Source: Pseudarthrobacter sp. NBSH8
GTDB taxonomy: Bacteria; Actinomycetota; Actinomycetes; Actinomycetales; Micrococcaceae
Reading direction: 5' to 3'
NCBI RefSeq assembly: GCF_014217545.1
Contig: NZ_CP043178.1
Location: 2,666,001-2,730,000 of the forward strand
DNA length: 64,000 nt
The notes under the pieces are model-generated. The model was not told the origin of the DNA and made no database searches. It was given only the letters and a program-made list of their open reading frames with translations. Numbering within the stretch: the stretch's first letter is position 1; every line of letters begins with the position of its first letter. The position numbers and the translations under genes were made by a program. This document shows positions 9,788 through 19,121 of this stretch, piece by piece.

Positions 9788-10363
9788 TCAGGCGCTCTGT
9801 AGCCACCGTTCCAGCAGGACGGATTGTGGCGCCAAAGGGGCAAACGCAAGCGCGCCCTTGATGACTGGAGCTCCTAGCTCTGACAAACGAGTGTCCAGCT
9901 CCCGTGGATCGGTGCGAATGCACGCCTTCAAGATACGCAGGAACAGGGCTGACCTGTCGTCGCTTGGGGCACCGGCCGTAATTGCAACGTGCACTGCCGT
10001 TTCCTCTTCCGGGGTGAGGATGTGGGGACCACCCCCTACGTAGGTGACCTCGCAATTCGCTATGCGCATGTATCTCGACGAAGCCCACACTTCTTCCAGA
10101 CTGGAGAGCGTTCCAATCCTGGAGCCCCCGACCTCGAAACAATCGAACTGATACCGTGCTTTTGGCTCAGGCTTCTCAGGCGGTATTCGGTTTGCAGCCT
10201 CACCTCGTGCTCCGGCCGACGCCGCCACTTGGACGGGTTCAAGATAGGCCGCAGTGGAACAACTGGTTAGGACTAAGGTAGCAAAAGCCATCTGAACGAC
10301 GGTACGCCTGCGGATATCCACAATGGAGCCCCAATTTCTTTGGGATGCTCCCCAGCTCCGCAT
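9788..10363 (-). CDS. Predicted lipoprotein, paralogue of the upstream gene
   Basis: A lipoprotein of up to 191 residues. A signal peptide ends in the lipobox LTSC, so the mature protein would be acylated and tethered outside the membrane. A GTG at 10321 (VDIRRRTVV) would give a more typical signal peptide. The core SLEEVWASSRYMRIANCEVT followed by TYVGGGP and TPEEE is shared with the neighbouring lipoprotein at 10394-11125, so the two arose by tandem duplication. This copy lacks that protein's C-terminal domain. Function unknown; no enzyme motif is seen. Confidence 0.65.
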   Translation of the reverse strand: MRSWGASQRNWGSIVDIRRRTVVQMAFATLVLTSCSTAAYLEPVQVAASAGARGEAANRIPPEKPEPKARYQFDCFEVGGSRIGTLSSLEEVWASSRYMRIANCEVTYVGGGPHILTPEEETAVHVAITAGAPSDDRSALFLRILKACIRTDPRELDTRLSELGAPVIKGALAFAPLAPQSVLLERWLQSA

Positions 10364-10393
10364 GCAATTCCGAGTTCGGCCGTTTAGGCCGAG

Positions 10394-11125
10394 TTAGTCA
10401 ATTTTCCCCCAAATTCCGCATTTGTCACTAGTAAAAATTTCTCCATCGTCCAGGGTCACTTCATCCAGCCCCGATGCAGAGCCGTTCCGGTCGCTCACCA
10501 GGCCATCAGCACCGGCAACAGCCCAGGTGCATTCTTCTCCTTCAGCGCCTGCCTTACCCTTATCCAGGACGTACCTTCCTGGTTCTATGGAGACACCCGC
10601 GATATGCCGACCGTCACCTACCCGCGTGCCGTCAGCCCACGCCTGGATAATTTTTCCTTGCGGACCATCAGGACACACCTGGGCGGCCGCGCGCAGAATC
10701 TCTGACCGGTTGTCAGCAAAGCCGCCCGGAGCTGTCTCATCGCTGACGCGTGTGCAGAGCTCGACGGCGGTCAAATAGGCGTCGAGTCCAGCGGAAGAGT
10801 CAGCGCCTCCTGAATTCGCGATCTCGATAGCGGCGGCTTCCTCGACCGTGGGCCGGTATGGTTGCGGACCAACGTAGGTAACCACACATGATTCCATGCG
10901 CAGGTAATTGCTCGCCGCCCAGACCTCCTCAAGGCTCGATAACTGAACGTCCGGCGAATTATCGAGACTTGTGCAAAAGAAAGCCAGCCGCTGGTCCTGT
11001 TGACTTGAACTTCTGCCAGACGATACAGCCGGAGTGGGCGCGCTTCCCGGCTGGGCGGATGGCGGGCCCACGGAGCAACCAGAGAGGAGGATCGCCAACG
11101 TCCCCGTCAACAAGAAATTTTTCAC
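10394..11125 (-). CDS. Predicted lipoprotein with added C-terminal domain
   Basis: A 243-residue lipoprotein. The GTG at 11125 is chosen because AGGAGG lies 5 bp upstream and the product then begins with a clean signal peptide ending in the lipobox LSGC. The middle part, SLEEVWAASNYLRMESCVVT then TYVGPQP, matches the paralogue downstream. An extra C-terminal part with IAGVSIEPGRYVLDKG and a later paired cysteine resembles small extracellular beta domains. The two genes are 30 bp apart and probably cotranscribed. Function unknown. Confidence 0.68.
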   Translation of the reverse strand: MKNFLLTGTLAILLSGCSVGPPSAQPGSAPTPAVSSGRSSSQQDQRLAFFCTSLDNSPDVQLSSLEEVWAASNYLRMESCVVTYVGPQPYRPTVEEAAAIEIANSGGADSSAGLDAYLTAVELCTRVSDETAPGGFADNRSEILRAAAQVCPDGPQGKIIQAWADGTRVGDGRHIAGVSIEPGRYVLDKGKAGAEGEECTWAVAGADGLVSDRNGSASGLDEVTLDDGEIFTSDKCGIWGKID

Positions 11126-11278
11126 GCCGACCTCCTGTTCCATCATCGATCGCCGTCGCCACGCGGTCAACAAGGCGACGAGACTCACCTATAATGCTCG
11201 CGAAACGGGGTGCATGCCTCATTTGAGAAACGCTCGCGAAATCACGGGCCGCTACGGGCACGGCGGTGACGATGAGGG

Positions 11279-12001
11279 ATGGACCTGTCGATGGCAACGC
11301 GTAGGGAAATCACGAAGAAGCACGCAACCGATTATGCGAAGTCGTCGAAGACTGCCAAGGGGCTGATTCTGGACGAGCTTGTGGCTGTCACGGGGTGGTC
11401 CAGGGCCAACGCCCGCCGGGCACTGTCCACCGCGCGGAAACGCAAAGGCCCGGCAAGATCGGTCGTGCGGAAGCCGCGGGGGCGGACCTACGGCTATGAC
11501 ACCTTGAAGGTCCTGATCAGTGTGTGGCGGCTCGCCGGGATGCCCTCAGGAAAATACCTGGCCGCGACCATGGACCTGTGGTTGCCCAAGCTGGAAGCCT
11601 TCGGGGAGCTCGACGCGAAGAGGCTGACCCCGGCCGTGGCGGCGCAGCTGATGACGGTCTCCGGGGCCACGATCGACCGGCTCCTCAAACCCACCAGGGA
11701 CGCCGCCAGGCCCAAGGGCCTATCCGCGACCAAAGCCGGGCCGCTGCTGCGGAACTCCATCACGGTCCGCAAAGCCGGGGACGAACACGAACAGGCGCCG
11801 GGGTTCATCGAAGCGGACATGGTCGTCCACTGCGGTCCCACCCTGGCCGGGGAATTCGCCAGGACTCTGACCGCCACCGACGTGTTCACGGGCTGGACCG
11901 AGAACGTCGCGGTCCGCAACGGCGCGCACAAATGGGTACTCGCAGCCATGGACGAGGTCATAGCCCGGCTGCCGTTCCCCCTGGTTGGCCTGGACACCGA
12001 T
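11279..12001 (+). pseudogene. Integrase-core (rve-type) transposase, 5' half
   Basis: Codes for the first 241 residues of a DDE transposase; a start at 11291 (MATRREITKK) is also possible. It holds an N-terminal helix-turn-helix region, the first catalytic Asp in FIEADMVVHCGP and a TDVFTGW strand, and ends at GLDTD exactly where the DNG motif should follow. The missing part, beginning NGGEFIN, is found at 39569. A stop created by the inserted RIT element directly follows (TAA at 12002-12004). Family is ISNCY- or IS481-like; I cannot decide between them. Confidence 0.8.
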
Positions 12002-12088
12002 TAAGCCGAGGAAAACACTGAGCCGAGCGATGCCGGTTTTGTCCCGGGTTTCCGGGGATTCCGGAACTTTTCCTCGGTTTAGCGCTTT
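12002..12088 (+). repeat. Left terminal inverted repeat of the RIT element
   Basis: This stretch is about 90 percent identical to the reverse complement of 38498-38584. Within it TAAGCCGAG is followed by a near-copy, and CTTTTCCTCG near the inner end is the inverse of CGAGGAAAA at the outer end, so each terminal repeat is itself partly palindromic, as expected for clustered tyrosine recombinase binding sites. Confidence 0.8.
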
Positions 12089-12145
12089 GCCTCGATTTTG
12101 GCGTTACCTTCGTCGTGTCCATAGACCCAACGAAGGGAAGGCATC

Positions 12146-12693
12146 ATGGAGTCGACAGTTATCGGGCTTGGCGAGCTGGTGGTGGCCGCCTTGGAAGCGG
12201 CGGGCTACAAGCAGTCGACGATGCTGGAATACAGGAAATGGCTTCGCCGCCTGGAGTTGCTCGCCCGGAAACAGGATGGCCCTTATACCGTGGGGTTGGG
12301 TGCGGAATTCGCCTCGATGACCACGAGCCCGCGGACCGGCAGGTTCAGTGACCAGCGTCGAAAGTCGTACGGCCGGTTGGTGAGGTTGCTGGATTCGTAC
12401 CTTCTGACCGGTTCGGTGGATCTTTCCATGATGCCGCGAGGTGGTGGCAAGGCCGCTCCGCGGTCCGAGGAGCTTTGCCGGCTGCTGGCCGGGTGGTCAG
12501 TTGAGATGGGGCAACGCCACCTGGCGGTGAACACCCGGAACTCTTATGACCGCGAGGCTCGCGGGTACCTTCTCTATCTTGAAGACCAAGGGGTGACGTC
12601 GCTTCGGGAGGCCGGGGGTGCCAGCGTGCTGGGGTTCCTTGGATCGTTGCGGGGACGCTGGGCGGAGTCATCGATGTGGTCGGCGGTCCTTAA
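12146..12693 (+). pseudogene. ritA: RIT tyrosine recombinase A, 5' part
   Basis: Encodes about 183 residues beginning MESTVIGLGELVVAALEAAG, an N-terminal DNA-binding (core-binding) domain of the tyrosine recombinase family with LAVNTRNSYDREARGYLLYL as the SAM-like repeat. The frame is cut at 12693 by an IS1380 element and its TTAA duplication. It resumes at 35867; excising the insert with one TTAA gives ...SAVLNLRAFLKFLDR in frame and a 405-residue protein. GGAAGG lies 7 bp before the ATG. Confidence 0.8.
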
Positions 12694-12881
12694 CCTCGAT
12701 CTTTCATGAGGCGACGTTTTCAGTGGATCAGGGCTTACTGGCTGCCTGACGGTTGCCATGGTGGCATTTGGGTGTGACATTTTGACCGCTGGCCTGATGG
12801 CGGCTGTCGGTGACGGTTCCACACCGGTCACGGTGATGCTGTTTTTGTTTCTGAGTGAGTGCGGACCGATGGCGGCTGCGT

Positions 12882-13796
12882 CTATGGCGGGCTCAGCGCC
12901 GCGATTCGTTCCATCCCTTTGAGCAGCAGCTTTACCTCCGGTGCTGTCGCGGCGAGGTGCAGGGTTGTTTGGCGGGCATGGCTGGCAAGCTTGCCGCCGA
13001 TTTCGAACAGCCTTGCCCGGAGTTTCTTGGGCTCCCAACGCCTGGCTTTCGTACCTGTGAAAGCGATCATTTGGGTCCAGGCCATGATCTCAGCGGCGAG
13101 CATGACCACGTGGCACCAGAGTTCATTGCCGGTAAAGGCGTGGAAGGGCAGGTTGGCCAGGCCGGTGTCTTTGGCGTTGCGGATCCTGTCCTCGCAGCGC
13201 GCCCGGAGGCGGTGGCGGACCTCCAAGACGGCCAGCTGGCCTTTGGTTTGGTTGGTGGCGATGGCCGTGTAGCGGTTGCCGTCGATGTCGGTGATCCGCA
13301 GCTGGGCCCCGGCGTGCGGGACTTCCTTGCGGACGATGACACGCATCCCGGCAGGCCAAGAGGACAGGTCCAGCATGCCGGTGATGTCCGCGACCCAGGC
13401 GCCGTCACGCTCGACCCCGTCACTGTCATATGCTTTCGTCCACCCGATTTTGGGGACCAATGGCAGGACCTCGGCCACGGCTCCATGGATAGGGAACCCG
13501 ACCGAGTAGGAGAAGTTGCGGTGTTTGGCGGTCAGCCAGTCCAGGAAGCCGTGGGTGCCGCCGGCGGAATCCGTGCGGATCATGATTTTCCGCCCGGACC
13601 GGTACCCCGTGGGGAGTTGTTTGACAGAGTCTTTGACGACCTGGATGTGATCGGCAACCGTGTTGGAACCGGCATTTCCGGGCCGCAGCAGAGTCACGAG
13701 CGGCTCACCGGTGCCCAGAATCCCGTGGTCAAGGAAGGAACACAGTGGGTGGAATCCGAATCCTTTCTTCCACGTTGGACGGGCGTCTTCCTTCTC
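12882..13796 (-). pseudogene. IS1380 transposase copy 1, 3' part
   Basis: C-terminal 304 residues of an IS1380-type DDE transposase, starting EKEDARPTWKKGFGFHPL and ending MERIAALSPP. The IRTDSAGG segment and the later ATNQTKG/RCEDRIRNAKDTG region are typical of the family. The missing 5' part is at 35263-35742. The protein is almost identical to copy 2 at 31237-32629 (for example Ala in place of Asp in the HVVMLAAEIMAW stretch), so the two copies separated recently. Confidence 0.85.
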
Positions 13797-13855
13797 TGAC
13801 TCGCCCAGGTTCGTGGCAAGTTGTGCAAGGTCGTGCCTGCAGCGCCCGGGTTGGT

Positions 13856-15319
13856 TCAGGGTGTGTTGGTCGGGCTTCGGTGGAGCCGGTCGCGGTCGAC
13901 GTTGTCGGCGAGGTATCGCACGAGTCCGGTGTCTTGCATGCCCAGCTCGGTGGCCGTGAGCTTGGGGTCGAGGTCGGTGACGAGCTGGGTCAGGCGGGTC
14001 TGGCGGCAGACGGCGGGGTTGGTGCCGGCCGGGGCGAGCAGCCGCGTGATGTAGCTCGTGTCGACCGGGGTGTCTCGGCTCCGGGTGATCCGGCTGACGA
14101 TGAGGTGAGGATTCAGTGTGCCGATTGCCTCCCGATCCCGGCGGCACGCTTGGACTGCAGCCCATGTCGCGGGATCCATCGGGGCCGGGGAGGGTCGACC
14201 GTGCAGGGTCAGTGCCTGGCGGGCGAGGTCGATGTCAGCGAGGGTGAGCGCGCGGATCTCGGCGTTGGTGGCGGCGTGCAGGAGTGCCAGCAGACCGACC
14301 AGCCGCTCTTGCGGGCGGATGGTGTCTGTCGTCCATCGGCGGAACAGTGAACGTTGGGTGGCCAGATCCAGCACGATGCCGGTAAAGGCAGGCTGGGCTC
14401 CGAGGGCCAGTGAGCGAGCGGGGTTGGCCAGGACAAGCCGGCGACCCTTGGCCCAGGCGAAGAACCGCCGCAGGACATAAGTCTGCTGGTGCAGGGCGGC
14501 GGGTCTGCGTGCAAGGAAGCCTTCCAGGTCAGCGGTGGTCACTTCGGCCCATCCGGTCACCGGGCGCCCGGCGCACATGTGCCCGGCGAGGTCGCGGAGG
14601 ATGCGCAGTCTGGTCGCGAGCGTGATGTCGCTCAGAGTCTGCCGACCGGTGCGGGTCCGGCGGTCCTGCTCGGTGACCTGGGCGTCGTTGTACTGCGCGA
14701 CGGCCTGGCGTAGCGGGGTAGGGATGGCGTCCAGATGCCGTTGGCGCGTCGCAGCCGCGCGCTCCGGGGTGTCCGACTGCGCCAGGGTCAGGCTCTGGCT
14801 GGTGAAGAATGTGGCCAGGACACGTTCGGTCGTTGCGCTGATCACTGCGCCGGCCGCGCGGCGGAGCTGGTGCGGAGTCACGGCCGGGTTGACGACCAGA
14901 ATGCGTCCGGTTTCGCGTAGGACCGCCATCGTCCCGCCAGGGTGATATCGGGCGGCGGCGAAATCCACCAGCAGGTTCCACCACGGCGGTGGCGGCTGCA
15001 TCCGTTGAGCCAGCGACGCGGCATATCGAAACGGCCGGTCCGGGTCCGCGAGCAGGCACCGGTTACATAGCCCACGCCCGGCGTTGCGTCGTTGCTGGCC
15101 GCAGTGCCTGCAAGTGATGGTCTTGGCCGGTTTGCGCGGCGCGGCGGCGCGGACGCATCCAGCGCATCGTCCTTCTTGTAGATGGCTTGACTGCCCGCAC
15201 TCGACGCAGGCCCGCTTCAGGGCGGCGCGTTCCGCGCGGCGATGGCAGGCGTGGCAGTGGTCCCGGTCCCGGAATTTCACCGGTGCCGGGCAGCCCAGAC
15301 ACCGGCGATAGCCGCTCAC
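13856..15319 (-). CDS. Zinc-ribbon tyrosine recombinase-like protein with degenerate active site
   Basis: A 487-residue protein. Residues 1-90 carry six CxxC pairs (Cys 7/10, 22/25, 38/41, 52/55, 70/73, 85/88), i.e. three zinc-ribbon knuckles. The rest resembles a tyrosine recombinase: a core-binding segment (LRRFFAWAKGRRLVLANPAR) and a C-terminal fold. Its catalytic set looks incomplete: where the first Arg is expected the sequence reads AATNAEIRAL, the box II His is missing in AVCRQTRLTQL, and the LGH motif is LGM, though a Tyr follows in LVRYLADN. It may therefore be a DNA-binding partner of the intact recombinase gene upstream. Its start overlaps the XRE gene by 4 bp. Confidence 0.65.
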   Translation of the reverse strand: MSGYRRCLGCPAPVKFRDRDHCHACHRRAERAALKRACVECGQSSHLQEGRCAGCVRAAAPRKPAKTITCRHCGQQRRNAGRGLCNRCLLADPDRPFRYAASLAQRMQPPPPWWNLLVDFAAARYHPGGTMAVLRETGRILVVNPAVTPHQLRRAAGAVISATTERVLATFFTSQSLTLAQSDTPERAAATRQRHLDAIPTPLRQAVAQYNDAQVTEQDRRTRTGRQTLSDITLATRLRILRDLAGHMCAGRPVTGWAEVTTADLEGFLARRPAALHQQTYVLRRFFAWAKGRRLVLANPARSLALGAQPAFTGIVLDLATQRSLFRRWTTDTIRPQERLVGLLALLHAATNAEIRALTLADIDLARQALTLHGRPSPAPMDPATWAAVQACRRDREAIGTLNPHLIVSRITRSRDTPVDTSYITRLLAPAGTNPAVCRQTRLTQLVTDLDPKLTATELGMQDTGLVRYLADNVDRDRLHRSPTNTP

Positions 15320-15621
15320 AGCGGCGGCATCGAGCGGCCGCGGGCGGCCTTCGGCTCGGCCTTGGCCCGGGCCTGCTTCACCGGCTGCGTAACCGGGGTG
15401 GTGTCGACCTCGATCAGGTCATTGGGGGTGCACTCCAGCGCCGTGCAGAGCGCGGCGAGGGTGTCGAGCTTGACTTGGCTGGGTTGCTTGGCGAACAGGG
15501 CCGATACAGATGCCGAGGACAGCTCAAGGCCGGCGCGTTCGGCCAGGAGCCGGCGCAACTGCGCCCCGGTCCAGATCTCCCGCTGTGCTGCAGCCATCCG
15601 CAGCCGCCACCTAATCTCCAT
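15316..15621 (-). CDS. XRE-family helix-turn-helix protein
   Basis: A 101-residue Cro/CI-like protein. The HTH spans about residues 18-70, with LRRLLAERAGLELSSASVSA and LDTLAALCTALECTPNDLIE, which is the standard XRE layout. A basic, Ala/Lys/Arg-rich tail follows. It overlaps the recombinase gene upstream by 11 bp and the zinc-ribbon gene downstream by 4 bp, so it belongs to the same operon. It could repress the operon or act as a directionality factor; neither can be shown from the sequence. Confidence 0.75.
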   Translation of the reverse strand: MEIRWRLRMAAAQREIWTGAQLRRLLAERAGLELSSASVSALFAKQPSQVKLDTLAALCTALECTPNDLIEVDTTPVTQPVKQARAKAEPKAARGRSMPPL

Positions 15622-15900
15622 CTCCCTCTCCTCTCAGCTCAGCCAGAGTCCCTGAGACCGCCCGGCGGTAAGCATCTTCGATGAACGTCGCCGACGGCGT
15701 CACATACCGCATCGTCGTCCCCACGTGCCAATGCCCCAGCATCTGCTGGATAGCAACGAGGTCAACGCCACGTTCGTAATTTCGGGTCGCGCAGGCATGA
15801 CGCAGCGTGTGCGGGCTGAACCTGACCAGCGTAGCCGGGCCTGTGTGGTTTTCGCCGCGGGCCGCCTGCTCAAGCTCGAGCAAGTGAGCCAACCGGTTAC
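15611..15900 (-). pseudogene. Tyrosine recombinase of the three-gene element, C-terminal part
   Basis: Encodes the catalytic end of a XerC/D-like recombinase: FSPHTLRHACATRNYERGVD holds box II His-x-x-Arg, and LGHWHVGTTMRYV supplies the second His and the nucleophilic Tyr. The N-terminal part, including the first catalytic Arg in AGLRAEE, is at 34315-35188. Tn3 transposon A separates the halves with duplication GGATA; excision restores ...RGTIRNRLAHLLELEQ and a 387-residue protein. Confidence 0.85.
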
Positions 15901-15905
15901 GGATA
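15901..15905 (+). repeat. Target duplication GGATA, left side of Tn3 transposon A
   Basis: GGATA here is repeated at 34315-34319. Five base pairs is the usual Tn3-family duplication. Both lie inside the split tyrosine recombinase gene and one copy is needed to restore its frame. Confidence 0.85.
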
Positions 15906-15988
15906 GGGGCTTGAGCAACATCGGAACGGTCAGTGGCGGTAGTGAGGGTTTAGTCGCCTGCTTGGCGCCACTGACCGTTCCAATGTTG
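15906..15988 (+). repeat. Left terminal repeat of Tn3 transposon A with inverted sub-repeat
   Basis: The outer 62 bp match the right end (34253-34314, inverted). In addition 15967-15988 is the inverse of the inner part of the repeat (CAACATYGGAACGGTCAG), so the left end can fold back on itself. Extra copies of the end sequence may be additional transposase binding sites. Confidence 0.75.
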
Positions 15989-16035
15989 GTGGGTTTTTCG
16001 GGGTTGTGGACGGTGTCGTGGGATACCCTCACTTC

Positions 16036-19000
16036 ATGCCGGTGGAGTTTCTGAGTGATGCTGAAGCTGGGGCCTATGGTCGGTACGCTGCGACGGTGGC
16101 GCAGGCGGATCTGGATCGGGTGTTCTTCCTCGACGACGCGGACCTGGTGCTGATAGGACGGCGTCGAGGCGAGCATATGAGGCTCGGGTTTGGACTCCAG
16201 CTTGCGACTGTTCGTCATTTGGGTGCTTTCCTGGAAGATCCCCTGGATGTTCCAACCGCTGTCGTCGATTTCGTTGCCGGGCAGGTTGGCGTGGCCGATC
16301 CGTCGTGCCTTAAAAGGTATGTAGAGCGGGAGAAAACCCGGTTCGAGCACCAGTGGGAGATCCGGCAGGCGTTCGGGTGGAAGGACTTCGCGGACGTCGA
16401 GGAACAGTTCGTTGAGTGGATCGCGGCCCGGTCGTGGACGTCCGGGGACGGGCCGAAGGCGATCTTCCACGACGGCGTGTCGTGGCTGAGGGAACGCAAG
16501 GTGCTGCTGCCCGGGGTGACGACGCTGACGCGGCTGGTTGCGAAGGTCCGCGAGGACACGAACCAGCGGCTGTGGAACGAGCTCGAACTCCTGCTCACGC
16601 CCGGTCAGCGGCTTGCCCTGGACCGGCTGCTGGAGGTCAGGCCGGGAGAGCGGGTTTCGGATCTGGAGCGTTGGCGTAAGGGTCCGCCGCCGCGCGGGAG
16701 CGGGCTGGTGATCATCAAGGCTTTGGATCAGGTGTCCGAGATCATGGGACTGGGACTGGCGGACATCGGCGCTGAGAAGCTGTTGCCGCCGCGTCGTCTG
16801 GGAGGGCTTGCCAGGTACGGGATGAGCGCGGATGCCTCGCTGATCCGCAGGCACCCGCCGGGGCGTCGGCTGGCGACATTGTTGGCCACGGTCCGGCATC
16901 TGGAGGGCGCGTCGGTCGATAACGCCCTGGAGCTGCTGGATTTGTTGATGACAGCCGAGCTGTTGAACAAGGCCCATAGTGCTTCGGACAGGGCGAAGGT
17001 CCGTAAGCACCCGCGCCTGGCGAGGGCTTCAGCCCGTTTGGCGGTAGCAGTGCAGGCGTTGTTTGAATCCGATCAGTGGGCCGTCTCGGAATCGGAGCCG
17101 CCGCGGGTGTCGAAGGTGTGGGAGGCCATCGAATCGGTTGTTTCCCGGGCCGAACTGCGCGCGGCCCTTGTCGTGGTGGGTGAGGATGTTCCGCCGGTCA
17201 ACGGCCCGGACCCCGATGACTGGCGGGCGGAGTTGACGGGGCGGTACGCCAGCATTTCGGGGTTTGTGAAGATGCTGCCGCAGACGATCGAGTTCGCGGC
17301 GAATGCTGAGGGTACGCCCGTGTTGGACGCGATGCAGGCCCTGCCCGAAGTGTTGGCGTACAGGGGCCGCCTGCCTGCACCATTGATCCCCGGACGGTTG
17401 ATCAACGCCGAGATAGTGAACGGGCCGTGGCGGCACCTGGTATTCGGGGCCCACGAGGACGGTGCGGTGAACCGCCATGCCTACGCTTTTTGCGTGTTGG
17501 AGCAGTTCTGGCGGCACTTGAAGCGCCGCGAGATCTACGCCGAGGCCTCGACGAAGTGGCGCAACCCGCAGGCGCAGCTGCTCGAGGGTGCCCGGTGGGA
17601 GGCGATCCGTGCCGATGTGCTGACCACCTTGAGTCTGCCCGAGGACCCGGACGTGCTCCTGGCCGGGCACGCCCAGGCGCTGGAGGAAGCTTACCGGGAG
17701 GTCGGCGACCGCCTCATCGTCAACAGCGAGGTCCGTATCGACGATGACGGGAAGATCCACTTGACCGGCCTGAAGGCGCTCGAGGAACCGCCGTCGCTGG
17801 TTGACCTGCGTACCAGAAGCACGGCGATGCTTCCGCGCATCGATCTTCCGGAAGCCATTCTGGAGGTCATGACGTGGGTCCCTGAGCTGCCCGCGGCCTT
17901 CACGGCCGTCTCCGGGGGACGGTCCCGGCTGGAGGACTTACCGACGTCGCTGGCCGCGTGCCTGGCAGCCCACTCGATGAACGTCGGGTACCGGCCGATC
18001 GCGAAGAAAGGCGTGCCGGCACTGGAACGCTCGCGCCTATCGCACGTGTTCCAGAACTACGTGCGCCCTGAAACTCTTGCGGCCGCGAACGTCCCGCTGC
18101 TCGCCCGGCAGGCCGGTCTTGAGCTTGCCCAGGCGTGGGGTGGCGGCATGGTCGCCGCGGTCGACGGGATGCGTTTCGTGGTCCCGGTGCCGGCCGTGTT
18201 CGCCCGCCCCAACTGTAAGTACTTCGGTCCCAAACGTGGCATGACGTGGCTGAATGCGATGAGCGAGCGGGGCATGGGCCGCGGCGCGAAAATCGTGGCG
18301 GGGACCGTGCGGGACTCCCTGCACATGGTCGATGTCATCTTCGGTATGGACGGCGGCAGTCTGCCCGAGATCGTCGTTTCCGATACCGGGTCCTACTCGG
18401 ATCTGGTGTTCGGGTTGCTCGAACTGCTCGGTATCTCCTACCGGCCGGCTCTGGCTGACCTGCCCGACCAGAAAGGCTGGCGCATCCGTCCCGAGGCCGA
18501 CTACGGCCCGCTGAACACCTTCGCGAGGGGCCGCATCGACCTGGAGAAGGTCCGTCGGAACTGGGACGACATCCTGCGCGTGGTCGCCTCGATCTATACC
18601 GGCACCGTGCGCGCCTACGACGTGGTGACGATGCTTCAGCGAGACGGGCATCCTACCGCCCTGGGTGAGGCGATCGCCTCCTATGGCCGGATCTTCAAAT
18701 CCCTGCACATCCTGGCCTATATCGACGTCGACGAGTCTTACCGCCGCGACATCAAAGGCGTGCGCAACCTCCAGGAAGGCCGCCACGATCTGGCCCGCAG
18801 GATCTGCCACGGACGCAAAGGCGAGCTGTACCACCGGTACGAACGCGGTCTGGAGAACCAGCTCGGGGCCCTGGGCCTGGTCCTGAATTGCGTCGTGCTG
18901 TGGACGAGCGTCTATCTCGACGCCGCCGTGCGACAACTCAAAGCCCAGGGCTACCCCGTACGTGAGGAGGACATGGCCCGATTGTCCCCGTTCGTCCGAA

Positions 19001-19107
19001 CCCATTTGAGCGTGCATGGAACCTACAGCTTTGTTCTGCCCGACATGGAACCAGGAACCATCCGCGAACTGCGGGACCCGGACGCCACCGACGAAGACGA
19101 CGAATGA
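16036..19107 (+). CDS. tnpA: Tn3-family transposase of transposon A
   Basis: A 1023-residue Tn3-type DDE transposase counted from MPVEFLSDAEAGAY (frame open from 16006). Family length is normal. The N-terminal DUF4158-type DNA-binding region is followed by the C-terminal catalytic domain with Asp in VAAVDGMRFVVPV, Asp in EIVVSDTGSYSDLVFGLLEL and Glu in RGLENQLGALGLVLNCVVLW. The frame is uninterrupted, so it may be active. It is homologous along its whole length to the broken tnpA of transposon B. Its stop lies 14 bp from the convergent tnpR stop. Confidence 0.95.
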   Translation: MPVEFLSDAEAGAYGRYAATVAQADLDRVFFLDDADLVLIGRRRGEHMRLGFGLQLATVRHLGAFLEDPLDVPTAVVDFVAGQVGVADPSCLKRYVEREKTRFEHQWEIRQAFGWKDFADVEEQFVEWIAARSWTSGDGPKAIFHDGVSWLRERKVLLPGVTTLTRLVAKVREDTNQRLWNELELLLTPGQRLALDRLLEVRPGERVSDLERWRKGPPPRGSGLVIIKALDQVSEIMGLGLADIGAEKLLPPRRLGGLARYGMSADASLIRRHPPGRRLATLLATVRHLEGASVDNALELLDLLMTAELLNKAHSASDRAKVRKHPRLARASARLAVAVQALFESDQWAVSESEPPRVSKVWEAIESVVSRAELRAALVVVGEDVPPVNGPDPDDWRAELTGRYASISGFVKMLPQTIEFAANAEGTPVLDAMQALPEVLAYRGRLPAPLIPGRLINAEIVNGPWRHLVFGAHEDGAVNRHAYAFCVLEQFWRHLKRREIYAEASTKWRNPQAQLLEGARWEAIRADVLTTLSLPEDPDVLLAGHAQALEEAYREVGDRLIVNSEVRIDDDGKIHLTGLKALEEPPSLVDLRTRSTAMLPRIDLPEAILEVMTWVPELPAAFTAVSGGRSRLEDLPTSLAACLAAHSMNVGYRPIAKKGVPALERSRLSHVFQNYVRPETLAAANVPLLARQAGLELAQAWGGGMVAAVDGMRFVVPVPAVFARPNCKYFGPKRGMTWLNAMSERGMGRGAKIVAGTVRDSLHMVDVIFGMDGGSLPEIVVSDTGSYSDLVFGLLELLGISYRPALADLPDQKGWRIRPEADYGPLNTFARGRIDLEKVRRNWDDILRVVASIYTGTVRAYDVVTMLQRDGHPTALGEAIASYGRIFKSLHILAYIDVDESYRRDIKGVRNLQEGRHDLARRICHGRKGELYHRYERGLENQLGALGLVLNCVVLWTSVYLDAAVRQLKAQGYPVREEDMARLSPFVRTHLSVHGTYSFVLPDMEPGTIRELRDPDATDEDDE

Positions 19108-19121
19108 GCGGGCGTGGTGGC

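Noticed and set aside
12855..13799. 314-codon plus-strand frame, and the same frame inverted at 31712-32656
   Set aside because: It is the reverse shadow of the IS1380 transposase in both copies; the minus-strand (or plus-strand) transposase explains it.
15700..17010. 436-codon minus-strand frame
   Set aside because: It runs across a Tn3 end and opposite tnpA; composition is that of an antisense shadow, with no recognisable domain.
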